Source: Lachnospiraceae bacterium | GTDB lineage: Bacteria > Bacillota > Clostridia > Lachnospirales > Lachnospiraceae | NCBI GenBank assembly: GCA_015056925.1 | Contig: SVFJ01000002.1 | Coordinates: forward strand, 43,484 to 107,483 | DNA: 64,000 bases | Direction: 5' to 3' | Shown: piece by piece, positions 26,594-35,106 of the stretch | Layout: each line of letters begins with the position of its first letter | How positions within the stretch are numbered: position 1 is the stretch's first letter | The notes under the pieces: generated by a model | Database searches by the model: none | Told to the model about the DNA's origin: nothing | Seen by the model: only the letters and a program-made list of their open reading frames with translations | Program-made: the position numbers and the translations under genes

Positions 26594-27514
26594 TTAACCT
26601 TTAACAGCGCCTACCGTAATTCCACTAATAAAATATTTCTGTATAAATGGATATAATAAAACGATAGGTCCTGTAGCTAATACGGCATTCGCCATTTTTA
26701 CAGTTTCTTGTGGAATATCCGCAAGTGTTACATATTGTCCTGCAACTGAGTTTTTCAGTGCATCCATTTTATTAACAACCTCATACAAAGTATACTGTAG
26801 TGGTTTTACATCAACCTTAGAGCTTAGGAATAGCGAAGACTGATACCACTCATTCCAATAGCCCAAAGCTAGAAACAAACCAATTGTTGCTAGCGCAGGC
26901 TTTAGCATTGGCAAAATTAATGCTGTAAAAATCTTCATATCTCCTGCACCATCAATCTTACCCGACTCCGTAATCTCATGTGGAATTGCCTTTACAAAAT
27001 TCTTCATGAGTATGATTAACCACGGAGACATCATCAACGGTAACAACACCGCAAAATAACTATCCTTCAGTTTGTAAGTTTGTGTCATCAGCAGGTAGTA
27101 AGGCGCAAGACCTGCTGAAAACAAACTTGTAAAATAAATATAGAATGAAATCACATTTCTAAAAGGAAAGTCTTTTCTTTGCAATGCATATCCTGTCATA
27201 GAAATGATAGATAATCCACATACAGTTCCAACAAGTGTTAATATGATAGTCAGCAAATACGACCACCAAATTCTACCACTTTTACATACCATCTCATACG
27301 CATCTAAGGACAACTCCCTAGGAATCAACTGAACTCCTTCCGCTCGCAAAAGCTCCTCTGATGCAAACGAACTACCCACAATTAAAAGAAAAGGAAATAT
27401 ACATGCCAGTGCATATAATGTAATAACAACATAACCAAATCCTCTAATTATTTTATCTGACGTTCCAAGCTTAACCTTGGCACCACTTTGAATTTCCTCT
27501 TTATTTTTTGCCAT
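26594..27514 (-). CDS. Carbohydrate ABC transporter permease (YtcP-like)
   Basis: A 306-aa inner-membrane permease with six hydrophobic segments and the EAA loop ESGKIDGAGDMKIFTALILPMLKP that contacts the ATPase. The start is the ATG at 27514 behind GGGAGG. It is of the YtcP/LplC type, which pairs with LplB. It lies 43 bases after its partner. No ATP-binding gene is present in the locus, so the importer probably borrows a shared MsmX/UgpC-type ATPase encoded elsewhere, as related Bacillus systems do. Confidence 0.93.
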   Translation of the reverse strand: MAKNKEEIQSGAKVKLGTSDKIIRGFGYVVITLYALACIFPFLLIVGSSFASEELLRAEGVQLIPRELSLDAYEMVCKSGRIWWSYLLTIILTLVGTVCGLSIISMTGYALQRKDFPFRNVISFYIYFTSLFSAGLAPYYLLMTQTYKLKDSYFAVLLPLMMSPWLIILMKNFVKAIPHEITESGKIDGAGDMKIFTALILPMLKPALATIGLFLALGYWNEWYQSSLFLSSKVDVKPLQYTLYEVVNKMDALKNSVAGQYVTLADIPQETVKMANAVLATGPIVLLYPFIQKYFISGITVGAVKG

Positions 27515-27556
27515 TTTATTGCCTCCCATATTCTTACAGCTATACGATCCGCCCTA

Positions 27557-28516
27557 TTAGAACAATGAATAATCTGGTTCGATTTTCTTAACAATATAAT
27601 TAAATGTCATTACAATCACAAATCCAACAATGGACTGATATAAACCAACCGCTGATGCTGTAGAGAAGTTAAAGTCTGTCATTGTAGCTCTGTAAACAAA
27701 GGTCTCAATAATATCAGTTGTGCTATAAAGCAAAGAATTCGTTCCAATTATGTTATAGAACAATCCAAAATTTCCTTTCACAATACCACCTAGCGCAAAC
27801 AACAGCAGAATAACGATTGTCGGCTTCAAGCTAGGAAGAATTATGTATCTGATTTTCTGGAACGCATTCGCTCCATCAACTCGTGATGCTTCAATCATTT
27901 CCGCATCAATTCCCATAATTGCTGCAAAATATACTACAGAGTTATATCCTGTTTGCTGCCAGAGATAGATAACAACCAGAAGCACTGTCCAACAATAAGG
28001 ATCCGCATAAGGCTGCCATCTCTCTAATCCCATAGATGTCAGTATACTATTTACAAAACCTGTATCATAATTCAACAAATTATATACCAAAACACCTACC
28101 AAAACCTGTGATATAAAATATGGTAGAAACATCATCGTCTGTGAAACCTTCTTAAACCATTTAGAACGCATCTCATTTAGCAGAATTGCCACCACTACTG
28201 CCAATAAATTTCCTAAAAGAATAAAAGCTAAGTTATACAAAATTGTATTTCTTGTTAAATCAAACAGCTTTCCGGATTCGGCCAAAAACTCAAAGTTCTG
28301 CAATCCTACAAATTTACTTCCAAAGATTCCATCACGATAGTTGTACTTTACAAACGCGACATATATTCCTGGCAACGGCATATAGCTAAATGCAAAGAAG
28401 AAAATAATCGCTGGTAAACACATCAGTGTCAAAACACGGTATTTCCAAACTTTCTTCCAAAACGGAATCCTACTAGTTTTCACTCCTGTTTTAATCTTCT
28501 CTTTTTGCTTAATCAT
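27557..28516 (-). CDS. Carbohydrate ABC transporter permease (LplB-like)
   Basis: A 319-aa inner-membrane permease, first gene of the importer operon. It shows the LplB-type start (PFWKKVWKYRVLTLMCLPAIIFF) and an EAA loop EASRVDGANAFQKIRYIILPSLKP. GGGAGATGATAAGTT precedes the ATG. A near-consensus promoter and a LacI-family operator lie 45-95 bases upstream. Confidence 0.93.
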   Translation of the reverse strand: MIKQKEKIKTGVKTSRIPFWKKVWKYRVLTLMCLPAIIFFFAFSYMPLPGIYVAFVKYNYRDGIFGSKFVGLQNFEFLAESGKLFDLTRNTILYNLAFILLGNLLAVVVAILLNEMRSKWFKKVSQTMMFLPYFISQVLVGVLVYNLLNYDTGFVNSILTSMGLERWQPYADPYCWTVLLVVIYLWQQTGYNSVVYFAAIMGIDAEMIEASRVDGANAFQKIRYIILPSLKPTIVILLLFALGGIVKGNFGLFYNIIGTNSLLYSTTDIIETFVYRATMTDFNFSTASAVGLYQSIVGFVIVMTFNYIVKKIEPDYSLF

Positions 28517-28559
28517 AACTTATCATCTCCCATATACCAAAACAGTCAACTTTTAGTTT

Positions 28560-28573
28560 TGCAACCGATTTCA
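28560..28573 (-). promoter_or_regulatory. LacI operator at the importer promoter
   Basis: Minus strand TGAAATCGGTTGCA, directly downstream of the -10 box and covering the predicted start of transcription. It shares GAAATCGGTTKCA with the site before the lacI gene (29963-29976), pointing to repression by that LacI protein. It also matches the general cre pattern, so CcpA binding is possible. Confidence 0.7.
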
Positions 28574-28580
28574 TGCCTTA

Positions 28581-28609
28581 ATGATAGCATTATGCACATC
28601 TTATGTCAA
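28581..28609 (-). promoter_or_regulatory. Importer operon promoter
   Basis: Minus strand TTGACA (28604-28609), 17-base spacer, TATCAT (28581-28586). A perfect -35 and 5 of 6 at -10. It sits within the 358-base gap between lacI and the first permease gene. The remaining part of the gap is AT-rich and holds only the lacI terminator. Confidence 0.75.
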
Positions 28610-28803
28610 ACTATTTTTAAACTACTTTTGTATTTTGATTAATATGTTCATCTTTTTATTGCCTTTTTTGGTAATTGTGCACATCTTGTTAGTGATACGA
28701 AAATCTTCAAAAGTAAAAATATGTCGTTATCTAATGTTAAAACCCCATTTTTTTAGAATCCGATTTCATACCAAAGAATAAATAATCCACTATAAACAAA
28801 AAA

Positions 28804-28837
28804 GTTCTATCCAAGAGTCCACACTCTTGAACAGAAC
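28804..28837 (-). terminator. lacI terminator
   Basis: Minus strand two-part stem GTTCT / AGAAC around CAAGAGT / ACTCTTG, followed by six T residues, 38 bases after the lacI stop. Confidence 0.82.
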
Positions 28838-28874
28838 CATTTCCCTTCCAATCAACCTTTATTAACTTATACTC

Positions 28875-29939
28875 TTATATTTCCGATGCAGACTTAGCAA
28901 TTCCACTACTCTGCCTAATCACCAGCTTCGGTGTAACAGTCTGCAACATAGACACTTCTTTTCCTTCAATTACAGCTATTGCTGTTGCGATCAGTTTTCT
29001 ACCAAACTCCTCATAATCATAATCTACACTTGTAAGATTAGGAACCGCAATACTCGTCAAAAAAGTATTATCCTGACTCACCACAGAAATATCCTCTGGA
29101 ATACGATATCCATGCTCCAAAATACTTCGAACAGCACCTACTGCCGAAAAGTCATTAATTGCCACAACCGCTGTTGGAACAGTACCCTGTTCAAAAATCT
29201 TATTCATCAGCTCATAACCACTTTCTGCATTATAGCTCCCCTGCGTTAGCAACAGCTCCGGGCAAAAATCTATTTTATTCATCTGCAAAATCTGTTTATA
29301 ACGCTGCACTTTTATAAACGTAGATGAAACATCCATACTACCACCAATCATAGCAATCTTTCTATGATTCAAAGATAGTAAGTGCTCCATCAATAAATCC
29401 ATCACTTTCATAGCATCAATCTGTACCATATGACACTGTGTACCATCAAGCTTTCCCGTTACAATGACCGGTGTCGTAGTCATAATCTGATTGACAAATT
29501 CTGAATACTCTAAATTTGTCGACAAATCATCTACACTTCCACCTACCTGAATAATCGCATCAACCTTCTGCTCCTGCAGTTTCTCCAATAAGGCCTTCTC
29601 CTGTTCAAGAACATCTAAAGAATTACTTGATAATAACGTATATCCCGCCTCATGCGCTGCTTTTTCACATGCCACGAACAGCGCTGCATAGAACGGATTT
29701 CGAACATCAGCAGTCAACAAACCAATGACCTTACTTCGGGTATCTGCAAGTCCCCTTGCTAAGGCATTCGGTTTGAAATTATACTTTTCAATCAATTGAA
29801 GCACACGCTCCTTCTTCTCAGGCCGTACCTTGGCACTGCCGGTAAGTACTCTAGACACTGTAGATGGCGATACTCCCGCTTCTCGCGCAATATCATATAT
29901 CGTAATTGCTTTATTTTCATTTGTTCTTGATACTTGCAT
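28875..29939 (-). CDS. LacI family transcriptional repressor
   Basis: The 354-aa product has an N-terminal LacI HTH with hinge helix (ITIYDIAREAGVSPSTVSRVLTG ... NALARGLA, residues 12-65) and a periplasmic-binding-like effector domain (VIGLLTADVRNPFYAAL onward). GGAGAAAATGCA precedes the ATG. Its own leader carries an operator nearly identical to the one at the importer promoter, so it most likely represses both itself and the importer until a sugar binds. It is not CcpA: the operator positions are local and paired, and the effector domain lacks features I would use to call CcpA. Confidence 0.92.
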   Translation of the reverse strand: MQVSRTNENKAITIYDIAREAGVSPSTVSRVLTGSAKVRPEKKERVLQLIEKYNFKPNALARGLADTRSKVIGLLTADVRNPFYAALFVACEKAAHEAGYTLLSSNSLDVLEQEKALLEKLQEQKVDAIIQVGGSVDDLSTNLEYSEFVNQIMTTTPVIVTGKLDGTQCHMVQIDAMKVMDLLMEHLLSLNHRKIAMIGGSMDVSSTFIKVQRYKQILQMNKIDFCPELLLTQGSYNAESGYELMNKIFEQGTVPTAVVAINDFSAVGAVRSILEHGYRIPEDISVVSQDNTFLTSIAVPNLTSVDYDYEEFGRKLIATAIAVIEGKEVSMLQTVTPKLVIRQSSGIAKSASEI

Positions 29940-29962
29940 TGCATTTTCTCCAATAAAATATT

Positions 29963-29976
29963 TGAAACCGATTTCT
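29963..29976 (-). promoter_or_regulatory. LacI operator in the lacI leader (autoregulation)
   Basis: Minus strand AGAAATCGGTTTCA, 11 bases downstream of the -10 box. Compared with the site at 28560-28573 it differs at only two of 14 positions, and both sites lie just downstream of their promoters. Confidence 0.7.
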
Positions 29977-29985
29977 TACACACTA

Positions 29986-30015
29986 ATCATAGCTTATAAA
30001 AAAGCTACCTGTCAA
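29986..30015 (-). promoter_or_regulatory. lacI promoter
   Basis: Minus strand TTGACA (30010-30015), 18-base spacer, TATGAT (29986-29991). Confidence 0.65.
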
Positions 30016-30062
30016 GTGCACAGCTATTTTTAAATCATAAGAATTTTCTAATTATTTAAAAA

Positions 30063-30092
30063 CAGGTAGTCAGCTCTATCACCAACTACCTG
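30063..30092 (-). terminator. lepA terminator
   Basis: Stem CAGGTAGT / ACTACCTG, then TTTTTAAAT on the minus strand, 10 bases past the lepA stop. It closes the gpr-spoIIP-lepA unit exactly where hemW would normally follow. Confidence 0.82.
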
Positions 30093-30101
30093 CACCTTAA
30101 C

Positions 30102-31919
30102 CTATTTACCTTCATCAAGCTTCAGAACAGACATAAATGCCTTCTGCGGTATCTCCACATTACCAACCTGACGCATTCTCTTCTTACCTTCCTTCTGCTT
30201 CTCTAAGAGCTTCTTCTTACGGGTAATATCACCACCATAACACTTAGCCAATACGTCCTTGCGCATCGCCTTAACAGTCTCTCTGGCGATAACCTTACCA
30301 CCAACTGCTGCCTGAATCGGAATCTCGAATAAGTGTCTTGGAATCTCATCCTTTAATCTCTCGCACATTCTTCTGCCACGCTCATAAGCAGACTCCTTAT
30401 GCACGATAAAGGAAAGTGCATCCACTTCCTCCTTATTAATCAGTATATCCAGCTTCACAAGCTCAGACTGCTCATAGCCCTTAATATCATAGTCAAAGGA
30501 CGCATAGCCTCTTGAGCGTGACTTCAAAGCATCAAAGAAGTCATAAATAATCTCATTTAACGGTAACTCATACTTCAAGAGTGCTCTCGTACCCTCTACG
30601 TATTCCATACCCAGATATCTGCCTCGTCTTTCCTGACAAAGCTCCATAATCGAACCAATAAACTCTGTTGTTACCATAATCTCAGCAGTAACAATCGGTT
30701 CCTCCATATAGTCAATCTCTGACGGGTCCGGTAAGTTCGACGGATTGGTTAACTCAATCACCTCACCATTGGTCTTATATACCTTATAAATAACGCCCGG
30801 AGCTGTTGTAACCAAATCAAGATTGTACTCTCGCTCTAATCTCTCCTGAATAATCTCAAGATGTAACAAACCTAAGAAACCACATCTGAAACCAAAACCA
30901 AGTGCAATCGATGTCTCCGGCTCATAATGCAATGAAGCATCATTCAGCTGAAGCTTCTCCAGAGCATCTCGTAAATCCGGATACTTCGCTCCATCTGCAG
31001 GATATAATCCGCAATAAACCATGGATTGAACCTTTTTATAACCGGGTAATGGCTCTGCACACGGACGATTTGCATCCGTAACCGTATCACCCACTGCTGT
31101 ATCCTTTACATTCTTAATGGAAGCCGTAATATATCCAACCATACCGGCTGACAGCTCCTCACACGGAATAAACTGACCTGCACCAAAGTAACCAACCTCA
31201 ACAACATCTGCTGTGGCACCTGTTGCCATCATACGAATCTTAGTTCCCTTTGAAACCTTACCCTCCATCAGGCGACAGAAGATAATAACACCCTTATAGG
31301 AATCATATAGTGAGTCAAAGATTAACGCCTGCAATGGGTTATCTGCACTGCCCTTTGGTGCCGGAATCTTCTCTACAATCGCCTCTAATACATCCTCAAT
31401 ACCAATACCATTCTTCGCTGAAATCAAAGGTGCATCCTGTGCCTCAAGACCAATAACATCCTCAATCTCATTCTTCACCCAGTCAGGCTGGGCACTTGGT
31501 AAATCTATCTTATTAATAACAGGGAATACATCCAAATCATGGTCCAATGCAAGATAAACATTTGCCAAGGTCTGTGCCTCAATTCCCTGTGCCGCATCCA
31601 CTACCAGAATCGCGCCATCACATGCAGCTAACGCTCTACTTACCTCATAGTTAAAGTCAACATGTCCCGGAGTATCAATTAAATTAAAGATATACTCCTC
31701 GCCATTCTGCGCTTTATATACAGTTCTAACAGACTGCGCCTTAATCGTGATACCACGTTCTCTCTCTAGCTCCATATTATCCAGAACCTGCTCCTGCATC
31801 TCTCTACTGGTCAAAAGTCCTGTCTTCTCTATAATTCTGTCTGCCAACGTTGACTTACCATGATCGATATGTGCAACAATACAGAAATTCCTGATTTTAC
31901 TCTGGTCTATCTGCGACAT
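30102..31919 (-). CDS. lepA: Elongation factor 4 (LepA)
   Basis: LepA is a ribosome-bound GTPase that acts in translation initiation or elongation under stress. The 605-aa length is normal. G1 is AHIDHGKST, with DTPGHVDF (G3) and NKIDLPSA (G4) following. The C-terminus has the LepA-only domain ([20 protein letters not shown]). GGAGGAAGATT precedes the ATG. It follows gpr and spoIIP in the order conserved in Firmicutes. Confidence 0.98.
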   Translation of the reverse strand: MSQIDQSKIRNFCIVAHIDHGKSTLADRIIEKTGLLTSREMQEQVLDNMELERERGITIKAQSVRTVYKAQNGEEYIFNLIDTPGHVDFNYEVSRALAACDGAILVVDAAQGIEAQTLANVYLALDHDLDVFPVINKIDLPSAQPDWVKNEIEDVIGLEAQDAPLISAKNGIGIEDVLEAIVEKIPAPKGSADNPLQALIFDSLYDSYKGVIIFCRLMEGKVSKGTKIRMMATGATADVVEVGYFGAGQFIPCEELSAGMVGYITASIKNVKDTAVGDTVTDANRPCAEPLPGYKKVQSMVYCGLYPADGAKYPDLRDALEKLQLNDASLHYEPETSIALGFGFRCGFLGLLHLEIIQERLEREYNLDLVTTAPGVIYKVYKTNGEVIELTNPSNLPDPSEIDYMEEPIVTAEIMVTTEFIGSIMELCQERRGRYLGMEYVEGTRALLKYELPLNEIIYDFFDALKSRSRGYASFDYDIKGYEQSELVKLDILINKEEVDALSFIVHKESAYERGRRMCERLKDEIPRHLFEIPIQAAVGGKVIARETVKAMRKDVLAKCYGGDITRKKKLLEKQKEGKKRMRQVGNVEIPQKAFMSVLKLDEGK

Positions 31920-32016
31920 AATCTTCCTCCAAACTCTTCCAATCTATGTGTTTTCATAATCCGTTTAAGTATAACACATAAAATATGGAATTGTCTATGG
32001 AGGAAAATCCTATTAT

Positions 32017-33201
32017 TCACCCGTCTTCTCCCTTTAAAACCATTGCAATTATATGCGCCAAAGGCTCACAGGCATTCATAGCCTCCTCTACCGTATTGGT
32101 CTGTGCCCCCAACTCCACTAAAAGACTTTTGGCACGATAATGCATATTGTAGCGATAACCCTTTAAATATATTTTTCTGGTAATGTCAGGATAATACTCC
32201 TGTGCCGCCAGATTCATCTGAAAGGCAAAGGACAGATTATCCTGTACATAAGGATTTGGCAAAGAGGTTAATTCTCCCATAGCCCTCGTATAGCTTAATC
32301 CATTAAAGAACATGAACTTTGCAACTTCTTTTCCCTGCACCGTAGTCACCAGCTTCGTATCCTCAGGAACCGCATCTCTATGTAGGTCTATGATAACCTC
32401 TATGGTAGGATACTCTGCAAGTACGGCTTCCACTCCCTTTGCAGCCTCAGTATATGCATAATCACGACTCTCCACGTCGTACTGCCCCAAATGATGAATC
32501 ACATTGAAGCCGTATTGGTCTCGTAGTATCCTTGTCAGATATTCCCCTACTCCCATAATGGTTGTCTCAGCCCGCGCCGGGTCTGAGTCAACATAGGTTT
32601 CTTGTGAATGTGTATGATAAATCAATATCTGTGGTTGTGAGTTGTCCTGTTTTAATGTTGCATCAAAGCCCATCAGCTTATCATAAACCAACTGTGATTC
32701 CTTGATTTGTGTCGTTGCATCCTCCGTATAAAATTTCCCTTTTACAAAAGCCATGTCTGAAAGCTGCTCCTTCGTATAGACAACACTCTTCTCCTTCGCA
32801 GGTCGAAAACCGTCTTCATCTATATAAATGACATCACTTGCAGATGCCTCATTTGCAGCCTCAGCTTCCTGCTCATCTGTTGAATCAGGAACTGTCTGCA
32901 TCGATATTGCCTCCTGTTTCTTGGTTTCTGCATCAGAAGCTGTCACTTCCCCCTCACTACTTTCCTGTACCTGAGCAGTCTCCTGTATGTCCTTATTTTC
33001 TTCCTGCATCATACGTATCAGTTCCTCACCACTATAAGGCTGCGCTGACTGTGTAGCATATACATATTCCTGTGTATCCTCCAAAAAGCTTACCATTGGT
33101 ATCTGTTCCCATATATTCTCATAAACAGTAACCGCCGGATTATCTTTTGGTTCACTGTCCATATATCCAACCAAAGGCTGCACCATAAGAAGCAACCACA
33201 T
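32017..33201 (-). CDS. spoIIP: Stage II sporulation protein P
   Basis: SpoIIP is the membrane-anchored amidase/endopeptidase of the SpoIID-IIM-IIP engulfment machine. The frame gives 394 aa from the ATG at 33201, with a short hydrophobic start (MWLLLMVQPLVGYM), a long acidic low-complexity linker (about 40-150) and the catalytic domain with ILIYHTHSQETY and VIIDLHRDA zinc-ligand motifs. The ATG has no good ribosome-binding site. An ATT at 33228, nine codons upstream in frame, has GGGGGAG at ideal spacing and would add IREFAEKLI before the membrane helix. I keep the ATG coordinate but think the ATT start is possible. Partner spoIIM lies at 53.6 kb. Confidence 0.9.
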   Translation of the reverse strand: MWLLLMVQPLVGYMDSEPKDNPAVTVYENIWEQIPMVSFLEDTQEYVYATQSAQPYSGEELIRMMQEENKDIQETAQVQESSEGEVTASDAETKKQEAISMQTVPDSTDEQEAEAANEASASDVIYIDEDGFRPAKEKSVVYTKEQLSDMAFVKGKFYTEDATTQIKESQLVYDKLMGFDATLKQDNSQPQILIYHTHSQETYVDSDPARAETTIMGVGEYLTRILRDQYGFNVIHHLGQYDVESRDYAYTEAAKGVEAVLAEYPTIEVIIDLHRDAVPEDTKLVTTVQGKEVAKFMFFNGLSYTRAMGELTSLPNPYVQDNLSFAFQMNLAAQEYYPDITRKIYLKGYRYNMHYRAKSLLVELGAQTNTVEEAMNACEPLAHIIAMVLKGEDG

Positions 33202-33253
33202 TATCAGCTTTTCTGCAAATTCACGAATCTCTCATCTCCCCCTTCCGACCCGG

Positions 33254-34159
33254 CTATATCGAAAGTGCGATGTTAATCGCCTCTGCCAGTGTCTCACTTA
33301 ATCTCTTGGTAATTTCATCAATATTTTTGGTGGTCACATACATATTATGGAGCTGTGAATTTTCTCTTGCCCGATAACAAATCGTACGTGCATGAACATC
33401 CTCTGCTGAAGTCATCTCCTCAAGCGCATCTACAACAATTGTCTGTGCATCCACTACCATAGGCACTCCAATCGCAATTACAGGAATCCCAAGGCTATCC
33501 TTACACAAAGCATCTCTATGATTTCCCACTCCTGAGCCCGGTTGTATTCCTGCATCAGAAATCTGCACGGTACGGCTCAAACGCTTCGTACTTCGTGCCG
33601 CCAATGCATCTATTACTATAACTATGTCCGGCTTAGTCTCCTTTATGACTCCTTTTACAATTTCCAAGGTTTCCATACCTGTCTTTGCCATAACACCGGG
33701 TATCAGACTGCTAATACTATGCATCTGTCTGCCGCTATATGCCTGTTTTCCATACTCTCTTAATATATGTCTTGTGATATTCAGATTATCCACTGTACTC
33801 GGCCCCAAAGCATCTGCTGTCACATCACGATTGCCAAGCCCTACCACCAGCACTGACTTCTCCTTATGAATATCAGGCAGAACATCTTTAAGCTCTCTTG
33901 CCAGTTCCTTTGCAATACTTGCATGATATTCTTCATCATCCTCCTGAAGGCTCGGTGCTTCAACAGTAATATAGGTTCCTACCGGCTTTCCCATACTCTT
34001 TGCAGCGTTTCTCGTCTTTATCATTACCTTTGTAACACGAACCTCCTCAAGACAACGATACTCCTCAATGGCAATACCGTGCATATGCTCCGCATCTGCC
34101 CGTTTCATTTCCTCTGTTGCTTCCAATGCCAGGTCCGTTCTAATCTGATAATCCTTCAT
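33254..34159 (-). CDS. gpr: Germination (spore) protease GPR
   Basis: GPR is the aspartic-type protease that degrades small acid-soluble spore proteins at germination. It is made as a zymogen with a short propeptide. I use the ATG at 34159 (301 aa; MKDYQIRTDLALEA), since the TTG of the track has no useful ribosome-binding site. RTDLALE resembles the known processing region. The core shows VVGLGNRDVTADALGP and DIVIVIDALAAR. It begins the gpr-spoIIP-lepA run, divergent from rpsT, a conserved Firmicute arrangement. Confidence 0.94.
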   Translation of the reverse strand: MKDYQIRTDLALEATEEMKRADAEHMHGIAIEEYRCLEEVRVTKVMIKTRNAAKSMGKPVGTYITVEAPSLQEDDEEYHASIAKELARELKDVLPDIHKEKSVLVVGLGNRDVTADALGPSTVDNLNITRHILREYGKQAYSGRQMHSISSLIPGVMAKTGMETLEIVKGVIKETKPDIVIVIDALAARSTKRLSRTVQISDAGIQPGSGVGNHRDALCKDSLGIPVIAIGVPMVVDAQTIVVDALEEMTSAEDVHARTICYRARENSQLHNMYVTTKNIDEITKRLSETLAEAINIALSI

Positions 34160-34227
34160 AACACATCCATACCTTTCCAAAAATCATAATATATCCATAT
34201 TTTTCTCGTTTTTTTTCAGAATATGTA

Positions 34228-34256
34228 TTGACAGAAACAGTTCCATAAATTACAAT
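34228..34256 (+). promoter_or_regulatory. rpsT promoter
   Basis: TTGACA (34228-34233), 17-base spacer, TACAAT (34251-34256). The leader of about 90 bases could allow S20 autoregulation, which is known in other bacteria. Confidence 0.75.
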
Positions 34257-34354
34257 ATTTGAGTATGTTTACATTAGAACGTCCGTGTCCGGATTTAATG
34301 AAACATTTTCATTTGTACGAATACATGATTTTATGAAAATGGGAGGTGTTAAGC

Positions 34355-34618
34355 ATGGCAAACATCAAATCTGCAAAGAAGAGAATTTTAGTTAATCAGA
34401 CAAAGGCTGACAGAAATAAGGCTATCAAATCTGGTGTTAAGACTGCTATCAAGAAAGTATATGCAGCTGTTGAAGCTAATGATAAGGAAGCTGCTGCTGC
34501 AGCTTTATTAAACGCTACTAGCGTTATTGATAAAGCTACATCTAAGGGCGTATATCATAAGAATTATGCTTCTAGAAAAGTTTCTCGCTTATCAAAAGCT
34601 GTTAACCAGATGGCTTAA
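34355..34618 (+). CDS. rpsT: Small ribosomal subunit protein bS20
   Basis: An 87-aa basic protein that binds 16S rRNA early in 30S assembly. The start is the ATG at 34355 (MANIKSAKKRILVNQTK), behind GGGAGGTGTTAAGC; the track start three codons earlier lacks support. The alanine-rich helical C-terminal half (EAAAAALLNATSVIDKA ... NYASRKVSRL) is typical. Confidence 0.98.
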   Translation: MANIKSAKKRILVNQTKADRNKAIKSGVKTAIKKVYAAVEANDKEAAAAALLNATSVIDKATSKGVYHKNYASRKVSRLSKAVNQMA

Positions 34619-34638
34619 TCGATATATAGAGACATTTT

Positions 34639-34668
34639 AAACAGTCCATACCGTCATGTGGACTGTTT
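34639..34668 (+). terminator. rpsT terminator
   Basis: Stem AAACAGTCCA / TGGACTGTTT with a 10-base loop, then TCTTTTT, 20 bases after the rpsT stop. Confidence 0.9.
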
Positions 34669-34697
34669 TCTTTTTGCGTGAAAGCAATGAGCCGTGC

Positions 34698-34758
34698 AAT
34701 AAAATAAGAAGATAAGAAATGATTGCTTGCAAGCACTTTCTTATCTTCTTATTTTATT
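34698..34758. repeat. 22-bp perfect AT-rich inverted repeat with palindromic loop
   Basis: Arms begin AATAAAATAAG and end CTTATTTTATT and are exact reverse complements over 22 bases. The 17-base loop contains the perfect palindrome TGCTTGCAAGCA. It lies between the rpsT terminator and the stop of the convergent gene at 34834. It may end transcription in both directions, but its length and symmetry exceed a normal terminator. Confidence 0.85.
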
Positions 34759-34785
34759 ATAGGGCGAATGCCCACGAACGAGCAA

Positions 34786-34828
34786 GCGAAGCTTGCGAGT
34801 GGCGCACGGCGAAGCTTGCGAGTGGCGC
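34786..34828. repeat. GC-rich 20-bp direct repeat, two copies
   Basis: GCGAAGCTTGCGAGTGGCGC occurs at 34786-34805 and again at 34809-34828. It is markedly richer in GC than its surroundings and directly follows the long inverted repeat and a small GGGC-GAAT-GCCC hairpin. Confidence 0.85.
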
Positions 34829-34833
34829 CCGAC

Positions 34834-35103
34834 TCACTCGCGATATTTCACCAACGGATAGCGCTCATTCATCCATGCTATCGCCTCTGCCAATCCATCT
34901 TCATTGAACGCAAAGTACTCCGTTAGCTTCTTCTCTTCCTTTGTTGCACCAAAGCAAAAAGGCTCCGGCCAGATATACACCTGCAGCTTCTTCTCTTCCT
35001 CTACCGTTGCCTGTCGAAGCATGAATCGCATTCCTTGATGGCTTCCCGTAAAATCTTCCTTCTTAACAAAGTTTAAAGACAGGAAATCCTTTCTTTCCAG
35101 CAT
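34834..35103 (-). CDS. Conserved small protein of unknown function
   Basis: An 89-aa soluble protein that I cannot place. It starts MLERKDFLSLNFVKKEDFTGSH and ends in an acidic/aromatic stretch (AIAWMNERYPLVKYRE). There are no membrane helices or metal-binding motifs. It begins 3 bases after the HAD gene stop, so it is translated from the same message. The reading frame has normal codon use and a fixed neighbour, which makes it a real gene. Any role would be linked to the HAD enzyme only by context. Confidence 0.75.
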   Translation of the reverse strand: MLERKDFLSLNFVKKEDFTGSHQGMRFMLRQATVEEEKKLQVYIWPEPFCFGATKEEKKLTEYFAFNEDGLAEAIAWMNERYPLVKYRE

Positions 35104-35106
35104 TAT

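Noticed and set aside
28875-29939. CcpA
   Set aside because: It is LacI-family, but paired local operators before itself and the importer indicate a dedicated sugar repressor.
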